Source of the DNA: Nemertoderma westbladi
Taxonomy: Eukaryota > Xenacoelomorpha > Nemertodermatida > Nemertodermatidae
Reading direction: 5' to 3'
DNA length: 64,000 nucleotides
NCBI GenBank assembly: GCA_032718475.1
Contig: JAUCBJ010006865.1
Span: 1 to 64,000, forward strand
The stretch's first letter is position 1. Each line of letters starts with the position of its first letter. Below are positions 46,746 to 59,081 of the stretch, piece after piece. The notes under the pieces were generated by a model that was not told the origin of the DNA, made no database searches, and saw nothing but the letters and a program-made list of their open reading frames with translations. Position numbers and translations under genes: made by a program.

Positions 46746-48847
46746 GAACCGGTACTTACGGTATAGGTACATCAGTATTATTTCGATTGTGATATATTGT
46801 ATATTGTAGGCTGTTAGGGGATTAGGGATTGATCACCCCTTATTCCTTTGTATGGTTTACTTATTTCTGTCAGTTTTATTTACTAGTAGGTTGATATTGA
46901 GCAGAAGGCGTGTAACCCTGCTCAGATTGTACAGATAATTTGTAGGCTTGACTGTTGGCTAACTGTTGATTAGGTCTGAACGGATTACAGTGCATGTAGA
47001 GTGTATGTCCGATAAAGAACGGTTAGGAAGTAGGGGCAGCCATCGCTGTAAGGTAAACCCCCATCTAAAGAATAAGTCGTACTACTGGGTTAGAACGCAT
47101 ACTACTTAACTATTTCGGAGTCTGCATGTCCTGTGGTTTATTTAGGCTTGATAGTAGTTGGCTAGCGTTTGGTCTGTACTTTGTTTGTGTAGTCTGTACG
47201 GGTAGCGTATAATTTTATTTAGATAATTTGTAGGCTGGATAGTTGTCTGGCTGTTGTTGGGTTTGAGGAAATTTCGGTGTGTGCAAAGCATCTGTCCGAT
47301 AAAGAACGGTTAGGAAGTAGGGGCAGCCATCGCTGTAAGGTAAACCCCCATCTAAAGAATAAGTCGTACTACTGGGTTAGAACGCATACTACTTAACCAT
47401 TTCGGAGTCTGCATATACCGTAGTTTGTTTAGGCTTGATAGTAGTCTGTCAGTATTTGGTCTGCATTTTGTTTGAATGGTTTGTACGCGTAGCGTAATAT
47501 TTATTATTCAGAGTTTATGCGATTATTCGCAACATTCATATCCCCAAGTTTATTCCTACAGTAATTGTGTTTGTTATACATACCGTTATAGTTAAACTAA
47601 CCCCGGTACTACATCAGGGCTGCTCGGCGTAGGTAAAGACTGGAGATTTTGTGCTTTGGTCACTCCGGCAGATACCGTGGTTCTTTTGGCTGTTCAAGTA
47701 TTTTTAACTACTGATTATTTGTTGTACAAGTACTTGTACCTAATTTAGGGTTTAGTGTACAGTGCTTTCCGAAAGCAATTAGTGTGTAGACAGTGTATTT
47801 GTGTTGTAAAGTGGTTAATAGGCACGTTGGTTCTGGTAGACCGCGGTAATTAACTTCTAGGTAGGGACACTCCGTGATACATAACGTAGTACCTATAGCG
47901 ATACGGTTATAGGTCGTCAGGCGGTGGTATTTTCCTATCTGGACAGCGCAGTATATTTACTACTACTTATTATTTTCAAATACCGTAGTAACCTGTCCGT
48001 TGTAATAACCAGACATTCTAACCCTTTGTTAGGCTGGTTAGTAGACTTCTTGTAAAATTACCCTAAAAATTTGTATTTGTGTATTTGTAATTAAATTTTT
48101 GTGTTTATTTAGAGATTGTAATCTCAACCCGAATTGTACGTAATTTGTAGTATTAAGTAACTTATGTAAATTAGAATTATTTGTTTTAGTGTCTAACAAG
48201 TAGCACTCCACTGAGAGCGCACAGCTTATGTGTAGTGACTCCCCCAGAAATAATAACATTTATTTCAAACATTGACAAAACCCATTAAACAGGTATATAT
48301 ATATTATAAATCAACTCAAACGATTTATAAATAGTAGGCCTGCCATATAACAATTAGTTCTCAATATCAGTTGGACTACTGCTCAAATAACGGTAATAAA
48401 GTAAGTTAAAGTAACCAAGTAACCCTTAAAATTCAGAAATTCAATTATTCTAAAATAATTGACATACCGGTATTTACCATAGGCTTATTATATTTATTTC
48501 TATAAATTTGAGCTGAAAGCATACCGGTATTCTGTAATTAATTCTAGTCTGTAATAATTATACTTATATATACTATAAGTGTCAGCTGTATACCGGTATT
48601 CACGATAGGCCTATTATATTTATATATATTTGTGCTAAAATTATATACCGGTACTCTGGACAAATCTAGTCTGTAATAATACTTATATATATACTATAAG
48701 CATACCGGTATTCTAATATATTATATATATATCACGCTACACTGAGTAGCAGTATCGGTAATTAATTACTAGGCTAACAGTGATACTGAATTACTAGACT
48801 TGCTTTAACTGTAATATAGCAGTAGGCATTCAACTGTACCATCAAAT
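46746..48847 (+). other. element B, long 5' leader
   Basis: Inverted homologue of 43547-45360. Contains a direct repeat of about 287 bp (for example AACGCATACTACTTAAC at 47094 and 47381) and ACCGGTAT-bearing blocks at 48460-48720. No gene. Confidence 0.75.
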
Positions 48848-51802
48848 ATGTCTGACACAACCCAATCACTGTCGGATAGTCTCCTAGATAGTGTTAGAAT
48901 GACTGTTAGACAGTGTCTTAAAAAGATCAGTGACCCAGATCCAAGTAGAGAACATCCTAGATCCAAGTCTAAGTCACCTCCTGCTGTGAGAAAGGCCATC
49001 CCTACAGAAGTAGTGTCAGATCCTAGGCTAGTCCAACATCGTAGGTCTATCATCGGCACTCGGGCCCAAGTCAAGCGGGATCAAGAAGCAGCTGTCAAAC
49101 AGCAGCAACATCCTAGCCAAGAACCTAATTTTCAGCGGCCCGATAGCTCCAGTAGTTCGGATACTGATGAGCGGACGCCCGAACGCGGAGTGAAGATGGT
49201 GGATAAGGTTTATGATGAGCGGCCAACCTATGAAGAATCAACCAACGCCACTTTTTCTCAAGAAGAAAGCGAAGTGACAGCAGAGAAACCGCATAAGAGG
49301 GATGCTATTGACATCTATCTCTCGGACTATCAACGCTTTGTAGGAGTTGAAGAGTTGAGGAGAAGGTTGGAGGGGCTTAGCCCTAATAGTGAAGGAACCA
49401 AGCTTGTGCTGGACGCAATCGATGCGGAAATGTTAGCTGCGAACCAAGCTAAATTCGATGAACAACTCCGCATCGCTAGAGACCAAGAAGAAAGGGTGAA
49501 GAAAAAACGTATAGAAGATAGAAAGACAGCAGCAGCGGCAGTGGCAGCGGCAGAAGCGGAAAGAAAGGTGGCAGCAGCAGAAGCGGAAAGAAAGGCGGCT
49601 GAAGCGGAAAGAAAAATAGCAGTGGCAGAAGCAGAACGGAGGGCATCTGAAGAGACAACCCAACTAGAGTTGGAAAATCTTCAAGAGAGACAAGATAACG
49701 TTAATAAACAGTTAACAGCTAGTAATATGCAGATGATGAATAGATCTACTCCCAAAAGACAGGGTTATACATCATCTGAGGAAGGTGATACCACCGACAC
49801 TGAAGGCAAAGGAAATAGATCTCACCTAAGCCGACGTAAAAGAACATTCCACCGTCAGAAATTGCCTGATTTGCCTCCATCTGTTAGAAGGCAACTAAAT
49901 AACACCAACTTAGGTAGTACAGAACCCACAGACCAAATAATTACAATAGAGAGACTCCCTACTATAGTAGATGAGCCTGAAATAGTTAGGCCTGTTCCCG
50001 AAGCCACCTTTTCGGTCGTAGAGACACCTGTACTCCCTGAACCTACCTCTCAATTCCCGTTGCACAGCACTAAGCTACCTGTGCCCAGCAGAACAGCCCA
50101 TGAGACAGTTCATGCCTTGGACTCCGAGCGAAATATTCATGATTTGTCGCCCGTTGTCCCTCGTCCGCCCGCTACAACGTTGGCGGATCCCGTTTCGGCG
50201 GTTGATTGGGTGGACGAGAGACGGCGGGGGATGGACATTCTCCTCGAAAAGATGGAGGAGAATCGAGTACGCTCCTCCCAACAGGTCCGAGAGTTAGAAG
50301 GGACTGTTCAACAGTTAAAGGGAACCGTAAAGGAAAGTAGGTTAGAGTTGCAAGAAGTACAGCAAAATATCGCGCTAGAACGTGATAAATTAGTAAATTT
50401 ACAAAAGGGTATACCACCACCCCTTGTAACAATGTGTCAACCTGTTAGGTCTGAAGTATCTCATGCGCAAGGTGTGGAGCCTACACGCATCTATACTGCT
50501 AGCGAAGTAGAAACTCCTATAGTGAACCCTATTAAGGGTAATTATAGGCCTGTTGATAATGATATTCCCTATAGACCGGATCATAATCCGAGAAATTTAT
50601 ATACCGATAACTCGATATTAAATAACACGATGGCCCAAGAAAGTTTTACGCGTCAAATGGCTAGAACCGAAGCCCGGCAAGCAGTAAAGGTGGGAGAGAT
50701 CGTCAAGTTCAATGGAGATGAGATGAAATGGTTACCTTTTAATGAATATTACAAAGATAACATACAGAACTCTGTGCTATCTAATGGAGAGAAACTTAGA
50801 TTCCTCATCGAGTGCTTGGAAGGATCTCCCAAGTTAATGGCGTTAAAGTTTATTGGACATCCAGACGGATTAAGACAAGTTTGGGATACACTAAACATCA
50901 GGTATGGTAATAGGAATAACATAGCTGGGTATTTGTATGCAAAGTTAGTAGCGCCCCGAAAGTTTATTAGCAGCGGAATTATAGAGTTTTCCGATGAGAT
51001 TCAGGAGATCTGCAGACAATTAGATTGGCTAGGTAAGTCTCATGAGTATCAGAATGCTATGGTTATTAGAGCAGTGGCTTCTACTTTACCGAAGGGTGGA
51101 GTAGGTACACGCTGGGATAAGAAAGTGTTATATATGATGGAACAACAACGACGAGACCCTACCATGGCTGATCTCATGTCATTCCTAGATGGAGAAGTGA
51201 AATTACAGCTCCTGAAACTGTCCAGAGAGAAGACACCGGAAAACAAGGTAAGTGAAAAACCCGTCTCTAGGAGAAAGGTAACACCAGTGTGTTATACAGA
51301 TGATGGCGAAAGCCAGACTTCTCAAGGAGAAGATAGCGGGAAAGACACTGACAAATCTTATTACGTAAATAAAATGCCTAAAGATCAGGTAAGTAAATTC
51401 AAGTCTCGAACAAATGACAGGAGAGAACAGGTAAGAAAAACTCCTCCTACGTCTCCCAAGAGAATTCAGGTGAGAAAGCCCGAAGAAAGAACAAGTGTAC
51501 ACAATGTCACTCAGAGTAAGGTCAGTAACATCAAACCGAAATGTGCGCTATGTGATGGGACCCATCGCTTAAATATGTGTGATGAATTTCTAAAGAAATC
51601 ATTAACTGAGAGACGTGAAGTCATGTGGGACAAGCGGTTGTGCTATAATTGCCTCAGACAAGGACACCAACGGCGAACCTGTTACTCTGACACAAGATGT
51701 GCAAAGTGCGGTGCGAAACATCATATCTTGTTGCACACTGAATTCGAGCGAAATAGTCCGAGTCAGGTAAGTGATTCCGAAACTACATGTCCAATTCAGT
51801 GA
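48848..51802 (+). CDS. element B: BEL/Pao-like Gag with zinc knuckles (984 aa)
   Basis: The ATG at 48848 opens 984 codons. Order: Ser/Asp-rich head; an Ala/Glu/Lys/Arg coiled coil (about residues 205-290); a basic segment (SRRKRTFHRQKLPDLPP, about 325-345); a Pro-rich linker; a second coiled coil (about 470-525); a DUF1759-type capsid region (about 615-800, VKFNGDEMKWLPFNEYYK); and Cys-rich knuckles near the end (CYNCLRQGHQRRTC, then CAKCGAKHH, about 899-962). In A an additional approximately 200 residues lie near residue 120, lost here in frame. The protease follows in another frame because of one extra A near 51780. In intact relatives this protein forms the particle and binds RNA. Confidence 0.8.
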   Translation: MSDTTQSLSDSLLDSVRMTVRQCLKKISDPDPSREHPRSKSKSPPAVRKAIPTEVVSDPRLVQHRRSIIGTRAQVKRDQEAAVKQQQHPSQEPNFQRPDSSSSSDTDERTPERGVKMVDKVYDERPTYEESTNATFSQEESEVTAEKPHKRDAIDIYLSDYQRFVGVEELRRRLEGLSPNSEGTKLVLDAIDAEMLAANQAKFDEQLRIARDQEERVKKKRIEDRKTAAAAVAAAEAERKVAAAEAERKAAEAERKIAVAEAERRASEETTQLELENLQERQDNVNKQLTASNMQMMNRSTPKRQGYTSSEEGDTTDTEGKGNRSHLSRRKRTFHRQKLPDLPPSVRRQLNNTNLGSTEPTDQIITIERLPTIVDEPEIVRPVPEATFSVVETPVLPEPTSQFPLHSTKLPVPSRTAHETVHALDSERNIHDLSPVVPRPPATTLADPVSAVDWVDERRRGMDILLEKMEENRVRSSQQVRELEGTVQQLKGTVKESRLELQEVQQNIALERDKLVNLQKGIPPPLVTMCQPVRSEVSHAQGVEPTRIYTASEVETPIVNPIKGNYRPVDNDIPYRPDHNPRNLYTDNSILNNTMAQESFTRQMARTEARQAVKVGEIVKFNGDEMKWLPFNEYYKDNIQNSVLSNGEKLRFLIECLEGSPKLMALKFIGHPDGLRQVWDTLNIRYGNRNNIAGYLYAKLVAPRKFISSGIIEFSDEIQEICRQLDWLGKSHEYQNAMVIRAVASTLPKGGVGTRWDKKVLYMMEQQRRDPTMADLMSFLDGEVKLQLLKLSREKTPENKVSEKPVSRRKVTPVCYTDDGESQTSQGEDSGKDTDKSYYVNKMPKDQVSKFKSRTNDRREQVRKTPPTSPKRIQVRKPEERTSVHNVTQSKVSNIKPKCALCDGTHRLNMCDEFLKKSLTERREVMWDKRLCYNCLRQGHQRRTCYSDTRCAKCGAKHHILLHTEFERNSPSQVSDSETTCPIQ

Positions 51803-53282
51803 TGTGAACGACACTGATCAATCTGAGATGGAAGGATTCTATACGGACGAATTCTCCGACCAAAACGAATCCTGTTACTTAATAAACACCACCGCAGTGT
51901 ATCGAGCACTCATGTATGAGAAAGACACAGACAGCGACCTCACCCTAACTACTTCAGATCAACAACAATCTTGGAAAGCGCCAACTTCAAATGTAGGAAT
52001 CCGAGAATTTCCTGTAGTCCAGTTACGGGTCCACGGACCTCAGAAGAGCTATATAGTGAACGCCCTCCTGGACTCCGGCAGCACAGGAACATTCATCGAT
52101 AAAGAACTAGCCGAAGACATCTTTGCTGGACAACCCAAGTTCCGAACCAAGCTAAACATGTCAGGGATCATGCAGGTTTGGAAATCTGCTGTGGCTGCCG
52201 ACTATTATATAGGTGAGTTGTCCACTCCACAGGATAAACTAGGAGAACACAGTATAAGGTCAGTCAAAATGGTGGCAATAAAGAACTTCGCTACCACCCA
52301 AGTGGAACCTTATAATTGGGACGAAGATGATCATGCCCAACAACTTAACATTCCTAGATTCGACACCGATTATCCTGGAGTACAAATATTAATCGGTCAA
52401 AACGCGCATGAGGCGCTGGAGACATTGGAGAAACGACCTGCTCAACCGCAACCACTTCAGACCTATGCGGTAAGAACTAGAGTAGGTTGGTACCTTACTG
52501 GACCTTCCCGAAGAACGCTCAGAGAAAGACTGCTTCAAGATCGCGTCTGCCAGGTGAGTGAATGGGAAGATGATACTAGTGAGGGAGACGACCCAACTGA
52601 GGGAACACCATACTCCTCAGATAATGACGATATTAGCTCCAATGTAGATCAATGGAGATATTGCCCCAAGAAGTTTAATCCAACTGACATCGCTTCCAGA
52701 GGAGCAACTCCTCAAGAACTGACAGATACTACAGACCGGTTAGGTGAACCCGACTTCCTGAGTAAGGAGGATGAATGGCCTCCCCATCTTACTCCGACTG
52801 AGATTAGACCAGCCAAGGGAGCGGAGAAAGTCAAACCTAAAACCCGGACGGGTGGATCGGAGTTATTTGAACCCGGGATAGATCTGTCGGTATTACATAT
52901 TGCCAGGGACGACGCCGTGGATCTGGACCTCCCCACCGCGAGTGGATCCTTCATGAAGATCAGAGAGAGCGATTGGAGCTCTGGAACATCAGACGTCTCG
53001 CAGGGACTCTCACCTCTCCTGCAGGGAGCGACGGACCACTATAGCTCCTGGAATCGGCTTTGTAAGGCCGTCGTGTATCTAGAGCGATGTTTCTATCGTC
53101 ACTATTCCAGGACGAAGAGGAAACCTGGAATTGTATTCGGGATGCAGCGACTCAATCACCCAGTCGGTCGTTTGTGTTTACCGGAAGGGAATGGAGGACT
53201 CTCCGGAAACTGTGGAAGGCAAGATTCTCTTCCCACGACCACCTCCCTAATCCTTCAAACATCTAGGGACTCCATAACGTAA
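51771..53282 (+). pseudogene. element B: aspartic protease and truncated pol (503 aa)
   Basis: Overlaps the Gag frame by 32 bases in a different frame. Residues 95-112 hold the protease motif VNALLDSGSTGTFIDKEL (DSGS 101-104), of the DUF1758 type. After an acidic linker (about 265-290) comes QWRYCPKKFNPTDIASRG (294-311), then DFLSKEDEWPPHLTP, which follow RNase H in BEL/Pao. So RT and RNase H are missing at about 52610-52650, exactly as in A. The end (DHYSSWNRLCKAVVYLERCF, about 425-445) is the region before integrase, after which the frame stops. The start I give is merely the first ATG; the original protein was probably continuous with Gag, as in A. Confidence 0.8.
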
Positions 53283-54894
53283 CAACATATGGAGTGGGTG
53301 TGTGACTCTATTATTTTATATTATTTTATTATTTTTATATTTATGTATGTATTATTATGTAATTTTATTATAATCGTTTTATTTAATTTTATTTAGTAGA
53401 ATATTATTTAGCGATTATTTAGTAGAATAGTGCAATATATTCGTGTTTATTGCGTACGTAATTACTTATATTATATATTTAGTGCGACGGTGAGAAATAA
53501 TTATTTTTCTCTTTCCTTACTGTCCGTATTATATTATAAATACGTAACTACAGTAAGATGAAATGTCCGTACTTATTAAAGTACAATAAAGCCACTACTA
53601 TATTCAAGTATTATTGGTAGGCAGAGTATTAGGAATGCAAAGTTCAGATCCTCGTGTCTCGGCTAAACCAAGCTCTGGGTAGACCTTGGAAACGACTTGC
53701 CTCTTCACACTGACATTGCTTCGTGCGATATTGCTCTCATACCGTATATTAAATAATACATATAGTAGCGTGATGTCCCTTTAACAGTAGCGTACAACGC
53801 AAATAAATCTGTTAAACCCTTTGACCATCTGTAATTCTAGTCGATTAAGATATCGCGGCACCCACCGATATACTTGAAAGACTAAATTCTAGAATCAGTG
53901 GTTAACGTCCCCAGACAAGTTCTGGAATAAACTGGTGCCCATCCTAAATATTAATTATTAATATTTACAAAATCTGTCAAATATCAGATCCTTTAAAATT
54001 CTAGTCGATTAAGATATCGTAGCACTTACCGATACTCTTTAAAAGACAAAATTCCTAGAATCAAGGATCCCAGTCCCCAGACACGTTCTGGAATAAAATT
54101 ACGTCTATTTAACATTAAATAATAAAATTTACGGGAATAAATTTAAATTCATATATTTCAATGAATTTAATAAATTGTCATTTTATACAATTTATAACAT
54201 TCCCAAAATTCCATTAATTAATAGATCATGGGAGCGGAGATTCACTCTATTAAGTGTATTTGTGTGTGAGAATCTCCAATGTATAGTCAATAGCCGATAA
54301 AATTCATAAAATCATATATAGAGAGGATATTGACAATTAAAGAATTACTATTAAATAGCATCCCAGATCTGTATGCATGAGAATTACCCTAATTCTACCG
54401 CTAGCTTTCCATAATGTCACCATGGCAACAACCACGCTAGAATTAGAAGTGAGTTAAAAGAACAATAGAAGGCTTGCCCCATTGAATAGCATACGGAATA
54501 AATAGCACACCGCTAGTATCCAAGGATACATAATAACACCGTGACATTCTGGAAGGCACTTGACTAACGGACAAATGACCCGAATGTGTGATAGAATGTG
54601 TACCATTTGTGACAGTTACGTGGAATTTGTGCGATTGTAGGTGAATGTTACTACTAAGGTGTGTTTACAGTAGCGAGTCGCAATTGTGAAAGTAACCCTA
54701 ACCTCCAGTAAGAACCTGAAGTATATCTAAGCCTTTGGGACGGACGGTGGAGTGGCTCGTGCTGGTTGTTGTAGTCGTTGTGCAGCTACGACGTTGGCGA
54801 TAGGCACATCGGCGAAAGTACACCAGCGCTGAGGATCTCGCACTGTCCGGGGGCAGAGAGGGGTAGGCAGCGACGCATGCTCACCTAAATATAA
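53283..54894 (+). other. element B, non-coding stretch before the Gypsy insertion
   Basis: No gene. It is the inverted homologue of 37782-38587 plus 33184-33989 in A. The LINE target of A is visible here unfilled (CCAGACACGTTCTGG near 54080). It ends at TATAA, the Gypsy target. Confidence 0.7.
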
Positions 54895-55095
54895 TGTGGC
54901 AGTATAATCGTACTGCTAATGTCTCATCATAAAGTATACCGGATATGCAAAGGTATGCAATAAAAATGTATAATATGAAGGCAGTGGTTAGCCTACACCA
55001 GTACTGCAGTAAGTAGTCAAGTGAAAACTCTCTAACACTTGTCCGAGTATATGGCAAACTCAGTAGGTCCTGAGTATGTAAGTGGCACCGCCACA
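54895..55095 (-). repeat. 3' LTR of the Gypsy element
   Basis: 201 bp; preceded on the minus strand by the polypurine tract GGGGGGG then TCA. Confidence 0.93.
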
Positions 55096-55119
55096 TGACC
55101 CCCCCAGACTCGGAAAGAG

Positions 55120-58100
55120 TTAGAGGTAGTGAGGGGGGTGGATAGTGCGTCCAGACCGAGTTCGAACCGACGGGGCGTCCGGGGTGGGCGGTGGTGGTGT
55201 GTATGTCGGTGTCCCCCTAGTGGCGGGAAGGTCGGGAGGAACTCTGGGAGGTCGGCCGCGACGCCGTGGCTGCCCGTAGACGATCGGCTCAGTGCAGTCT
55301 AGATGTGCCGGCTTCAGTCGGTCGACGGACACTGTCTCGGTGCGGCCCCCAATGTCGAGTTGGAACGTCTTGGGCCCATGGACCAGGACCCGGTAGGGTC
55401 CCTCATATGGGCGTTCCAGGGGCGTCCGGTGGGCGTCCCGTCGGACGAAGACGTGTGGGGCATTTTGGAGTTCGTGGGGAACAGACGATGGGGTTGGACC
55501 GTGACGCGACGTGGGGACTGGGGCGAACCGTCCGACACGCTCGCGGAGTTGCGGAAGGATCGTGGACGGAGAGTGTGGGACGTCCGTCTGCGTGGGCGGG
55601 AGGAACTCGCCCGGGACGGTGAGGGGGGCACCGTAAACCAACTCGGCGGTGGAGGTGCCCAAGTCGTCCTTGGGTGCGGTCCTAATTCCGAGAAGGACCC
55701 ACGGCAACTCGTCGACCCAGGCGGGGCCGGTGAGGGACGCACGGAGGGCGGACTTGAGGTGGCGGTGGAAACGTTCCACCAGTCCGTTCGCCTGCGGGTG
55801 GTAGGCCGTTGTGCGGTGCAGTTGGGTGCCCAGCAGCTGGTTGACGGCGGACCAGAGCTGGGAAGTGAACTGCGAGCCCCGGTCGGAGGACACGTCAGTA
55901 GGGACGCCAAAACGGGCGATCCAGTTCGCGATGAGCGCGCGGGCGCAGCTCTCAGTGGAGGTGTCGGTGAGGGGAATGGCCTCCGGCCACCGGGTGAATC
56001 GATCCACCATCGTTAGGAGATGGGTGTACCCGTGGGACGGCGGGAGGGGCCCGACCAGATCTATGTGGATGTGGTCGAAGCGGCGATGGGGAGTCTCGAT
56101 GGTGCCGAGGGGAGCGCGGACGTGGTGTTGCACCTTGGACGTTTGGCACGGCACACAGGTTGTTGCCCATGCACCGACCTGTTTCCGGAGGCCATGCCAA
56201 ACGAATCGGTCGGCGACGATTTTCTTAGTCGTGCGGACCCCCGGGTGCGAGAGGCCGTGGATGACGTCGAAGACGTGGCGACGCCACGTGGCCGGAACGA
56301 CCGGTCTGGGGTGGCCGAGAGAGACGTCGCAGAGCAGCGTTGCGCCGGAGGGGCCGATGGGGACGTCCTGCAGTTCGAGGCCCGAGATGGCGGTGCGGTA
56401 TGCGGCCATCTCGCTGTCGGCGAGTTGGGCGGCAGCCATGGCGACGTAGTCGAGGCCGGGGGTGTGTACAGCGCCGATGTGTGTCCTGGAGAGGGCGTCC
56501 GCCACACAGTTATCTTTCCCCGAGACGTGGGCGATGGCCGTGGTGAACTCCGACACATAGGCGATGTGCCGCTGTTGTCTGGAGGACCACGGGTCACTGA
56601 TCTTGGAGAAAGCGAACGTGAGAGGTTTGTGGTCCGTGTAGGCGGTGAAGGCGCGCCCCTCCAGGAAGTACCGGAAGTGGCGAATCGCGAGGTAAAGAGC
56701 CAGGAGCTCCCGGTCGAACGCGCTGTACTTCACCTCCGGGGGTCTCAACTGGCGGCTGAAGAACGCTAGGGGGCGCCACGACCCGCCGACCAGCTGCTCG
56801 AGGACGGCGCCCACGGCCGTGCCAGAGGCGTCCACTGTGAGTGCCGTGGGGGCGGTGGCTTCGGGGTGGGCCAACATGGTGGCGTGGGCGAGGACCTCCT
56901 TCGTGTCCCGGAAGGCTACCAGCATGTCGGGAGACCAATCGAGGAGTTTCGGCTTGGTACCGGAAAGGGCCCTGTAGAGAGGCCGCATAATGGCTGCAGC
57001 AGAGGGGATGAACCGATGGTAGAAGTTTACCATCCCCACGAACTCCTGCAGGCCCTTAACGGTGGTGGGCTGGGCGAAATCCCTGATGGCGGCGACCTTG
57101 TCAGGGAGGGGAACGGCTCCATGGGCCGAGATGCGGTGGCCGAGGAAGTCGATGACCGGTCGACCGAACTGGCACTTGGCGAGGTTGATGACGAGGCCGT
57201 GCTGCTGGAGGCGCGAGAAGAGCTGACGGAGATGGTCTCGGTGCTCCTGTCTGGACCGACTCGCGACGAGGACATCGTCTAGGTAGATGAAGACGAAGTC
57301 GAGTCCCTGGAGCGCCGAGTCCATCAGTCTCTGGAAGGCCTGGGCCGCGTTCTTCAGCCCGAACGGTACCCGGAGGAACTCGAAAAGGCCGAACGGGGTG
57401 ATGACGGCGGTCTTAGCGATGTCGACCTCATGGATGGGTATCTGGTGGTAACCGCGCACCAGATCGATCTTAGAGAAGATCCGTGCTCCTGCCAGGCGGG
57501 AGGATAAGTCCTGGATGTGGGGAACAGGATACCGATCCGGAGTCGTGGCGTCGTTGAGGCGGCGGTAGTCGCCGCAGGGCCTCCAGCCACCCGAGGATTT
57601 CGGGGCCATGTGGAGGGGAGACGACCAGGGACTGTTAGATCGGCGGACGATCCCCATCTCCTCCATCTTGCGGAACTCCTCCTTGGCGATCGCCAGTTTG
57701 TCTGGAGGGAGACGGCGGGCGCGGGCGTGGACTGGTGGCCCTTCAGTGGGGATATAGAGTTCCACGCCGTGTTTCACCGTCGGGTCGGAGAACCGAGGCT
57801 CCGTGATGTCGGGGAACTCGGCAAGGAGACGGGCGAACTCGTTGTCGGAGGAGGCGACGGAACCGAGGTGGAGAGCGTGTCCCGGGGTCCGCCCGCATGG
57901 AATCGAGGTCAACGTCTCGGCGTCGACCAGACGGCGGCCTCTCAGATCAACCAACAGGTTGTTGGCCCGGAGGAAGTCGGCTCCGAGGAGAGGCTGGTCC
58001 ACGTCCGCGGCCGTGAACCGCCACTCGAATTGGCGGGTCCCGAAACGCAGCGGAATTGTGCGTTGTCCGTATGTCCTGATCGAGGTGCTATTGGCGGCTA

Positions 58101-58341
58101 CGAGGGGCGGACCGCTTCCGCCCGCGCGTGCCTCGTGCGTCATAGCCGGGATGACGCTGACCTCGGCCCCGGTGTCCACCAGAAACCGTTGCCCGGACAG
58201 TCGGTCCAGGACAAATAGCAGCAGATCGGGGTGGCCGGCCGTAGCAGCTGCTACTGACGGCCGGCCGGGGCGTTTCCCGGAAAAGTGCAGGGCGAGCGGC
58301 ACTTCAGGGCGTCGGTGCCAAACTTCTGGTGGAAGTAGCAC
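55120..58341 (-). CDS. Gypsy Pol polyprotein: protease, RT, RNase H, integrase (1073 aa)
   Basis: One open frame. Protease: [14 protein letters not shown] (DTG 56-58). RT: about 215-400 with [25 protein letters not shown] and [10 protein letters not shown] (YLDD 353-356). RNase H: about 498-620 with catalytic-type D504, E545 and D570 ([21 protein letters not shown]). Integrase: zinc-binding H695/H699 and C729/C732, then the DDE core D761 (HIDLVGPL), D820 (SSDRGSQF), E856 ([10 protein letters not shown]) with 35 residues between the last two. A GPY/F-type module follows ([10 protein letters not shown], about 979), then a Pro-rich tail. No chromodomain. It overlaps gag by about 90 bp in the -1 frame, suggesting programmed frameshifting, so the first ATG is probably not the true start. 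All key residues are present. Confidence 0.95.
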   Translation of the reverse strand: MLLPPEVWHRRPEVPLALHFSGKRPGRPSVAAATAGHPDLLLFVLDRLSGQRFLVDTGAEVSVIPAMTHEARAGGSGPPLVAANSTSIRTYGQRTIPLRFGTRQFEWRFTAADVDQPLLGADFLRANNLLVDLRGRRLVDAETLTSIPCGRTPGHALHLGSVASSDNEFARLLAEFPDITEPRFSDPTVKHGVELYIPTEGPPVHARARRLPPDKLAIAKEEFRKMEEMGIVRRSNSPWSSPLHMAPKSSGGWRPCGDYRRLNDATTPDRYPVPHIQDLSSRLAGARIFSKIDLVRGYHQIPIHEVDIAKTAVITPFGLFEFLRVPFGLKNAAQAFQRLMDSALQGLDFVFIYLDDVLVASRSRQEHRDHLRQLFSRLQQHGLVINLAKCQFGRPVIDFLGHRISAHGAVPLPDKVAAIRDFAQPTTVKGLQEFVGMVNFYHRFIPSAAAIMRPLYRALSGTKPKLLDWSPDMLVAFRDTKEVLAHATMLAHPEATAPTALTVDASGTAVGAVLEQLVGGSWRPLAFFSRQLRPPEVKYSAFDRELLALYLAIRHFRYFLEGRAFTAYTDHKPLTFAFSKISDPWSSRQQRHIAYVSEFTTAIAHVSGKDNCVADALSRTHIGAVHTPGLDYVAMAAAQLADSEMAAYRTAISGLELQDVPIGPSGATLLCDVSLGHPRPVVPATWRRHVFDVIHGLSHPGVRTTKKIVADRFVWHGLRKQVGAWATTCVPCQTSKVQHHVRAPLGTIETPHRRFDHIHIDLVGPLPPSHGYTHLLTMVDRFTRWPEAIPLTDTSTESCARALIANWIARFGVPTDVSSDRGSQFTSQLWSAVNQLLGTQLHRTTAYHPQANGLVERFHRHLKSALRASLTGPAWVDELPWVLLGIRTAPKDDLGTSTAELVYGAPLTVPGEFLPPTQTDVPHSPSTILPQLRERVGRFAPVPTSRHGPTPSSVPHELQNAPHVFVRRDAHRTPLERPYEGPYRVLVHGPKTFQLDIGGRTETVSVDRLKPAHLDCTEPIVYGQPRRRGRPPRVPPDLPATRGTPTYTPPPPTPDAPSVRTRSGRTIHPPHYL

Positions 58342-59015
58342 CAGTCGTCGTGAGCAGGCTGGGGGACGCGTGAACTCCGGCCGCTAGTTGGGGGGCCGGT
58401 GGAGGGCTTGTGGCGGGCCGGCCCGCCGGGACCTCGTACAGTACGCACTGCCGGCTCCGGTACGATGAGCGGCGTCGCTACAGCATGAGCGGAGAGTGAG
58501 CTCGAGCGGGAGGTTTCCCAAAGCGCGTCGGCACGGTCTGCGACGCGGTCGAGGTCGCGAAAGTCCTCCTCGGCGAGTTGGAGGCGTATGGCGTCGGGCA
58601 TCTGGCGGAGGAACGCCTCCTCGAACAGCAGGCAGTGGTGGTTATCACCGAGGAGTGCCTGCATCTCACCGAGGAGCTGCGAGGGTCGGCGGTCGCCGAG
58701 GCCGTTCAAGTCCCAGAGCCGCGCGGCGCGGTCGCGGCGGGAGAGTCCGAACACCTTGAGGAGTTTGGCCTTGATCTGGGCGTACTGGTCGACAGTAGGG
58801 GGATCCCAGATCAGCTGGAGGAGGCGACTGGCAGTGTCCTGGTCGAGGGCCCCCACCACGTAGTAGTACTTAGTGGCCTCGGTTGTGACGCCCCGGATGG
58901 CGAACTGTGCCTCGGCCTGGGCGAACCAAACCTCAGGCTGGTTAGTCCAGAAGGTGGGCAGTTTCAGGGAGACGGCATTTGCCTCAGCCATGGTGAAGGC
59001 GTTGGAGCGGGGCAC
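58251..59015 (-). CDS. Gypsy Gag (254 aa)
   Basis: Starts 66 bp inside the 5' LTR boundary. The capsid region reads [20 protein letters not shown] near the N-terminus, then [20 protein letters not shown] and [11 protein letters not shown]; this wording is typical of Gag proteins of a widespread Ty3/Gypsy group in invertebrates and fish. The C-terminus carries one Cys/His cluster, [18 protein letters not shown], instead of a canonical CX2CX4HX4C knuckle. The frame ends inside the beginning of pol. Gag forms the particle and packages the element's RNA. Confidence 0.92.
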   Translation of the reverse strand: MPRSNAFTMAEANAVSLKLPTFWTNQPEVWFAQAEAQFAIRGVTTEATKYYYVVGALDQDTASRLLQLIWDPPTVDQYAQIKAKLLKVFGLSRRDRAARLWDLNGLGDRRPSQLLGEMQALLGDNHHCLLFEEAFLRQMPDAIRLQLAEEDFRDLDRVADRADALWETSRSSSLSAHAVATPLIVPEPAVRTVRGPGGPARHKPSTGPPTSGRSSRVPQPAHDDWCYFHQKFGTDALKCRSPCTFPGNAPAGRQ

Positions 59016-59081
59016 GAATAACGGGAGGGCTGTTGGTTGCAGTTCGACTCAACAAATCGTGCTGAGCAGTCGGGTCACCAA

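Noticed and set aside
55303-56769. Plus-strand frames of 190-250 codons across the Gypsy pol
   Set aside because: Antisense shadows of a GC-rich gene; the minus strand shows the full set of protease, RT, RNase H and integrase motifs.
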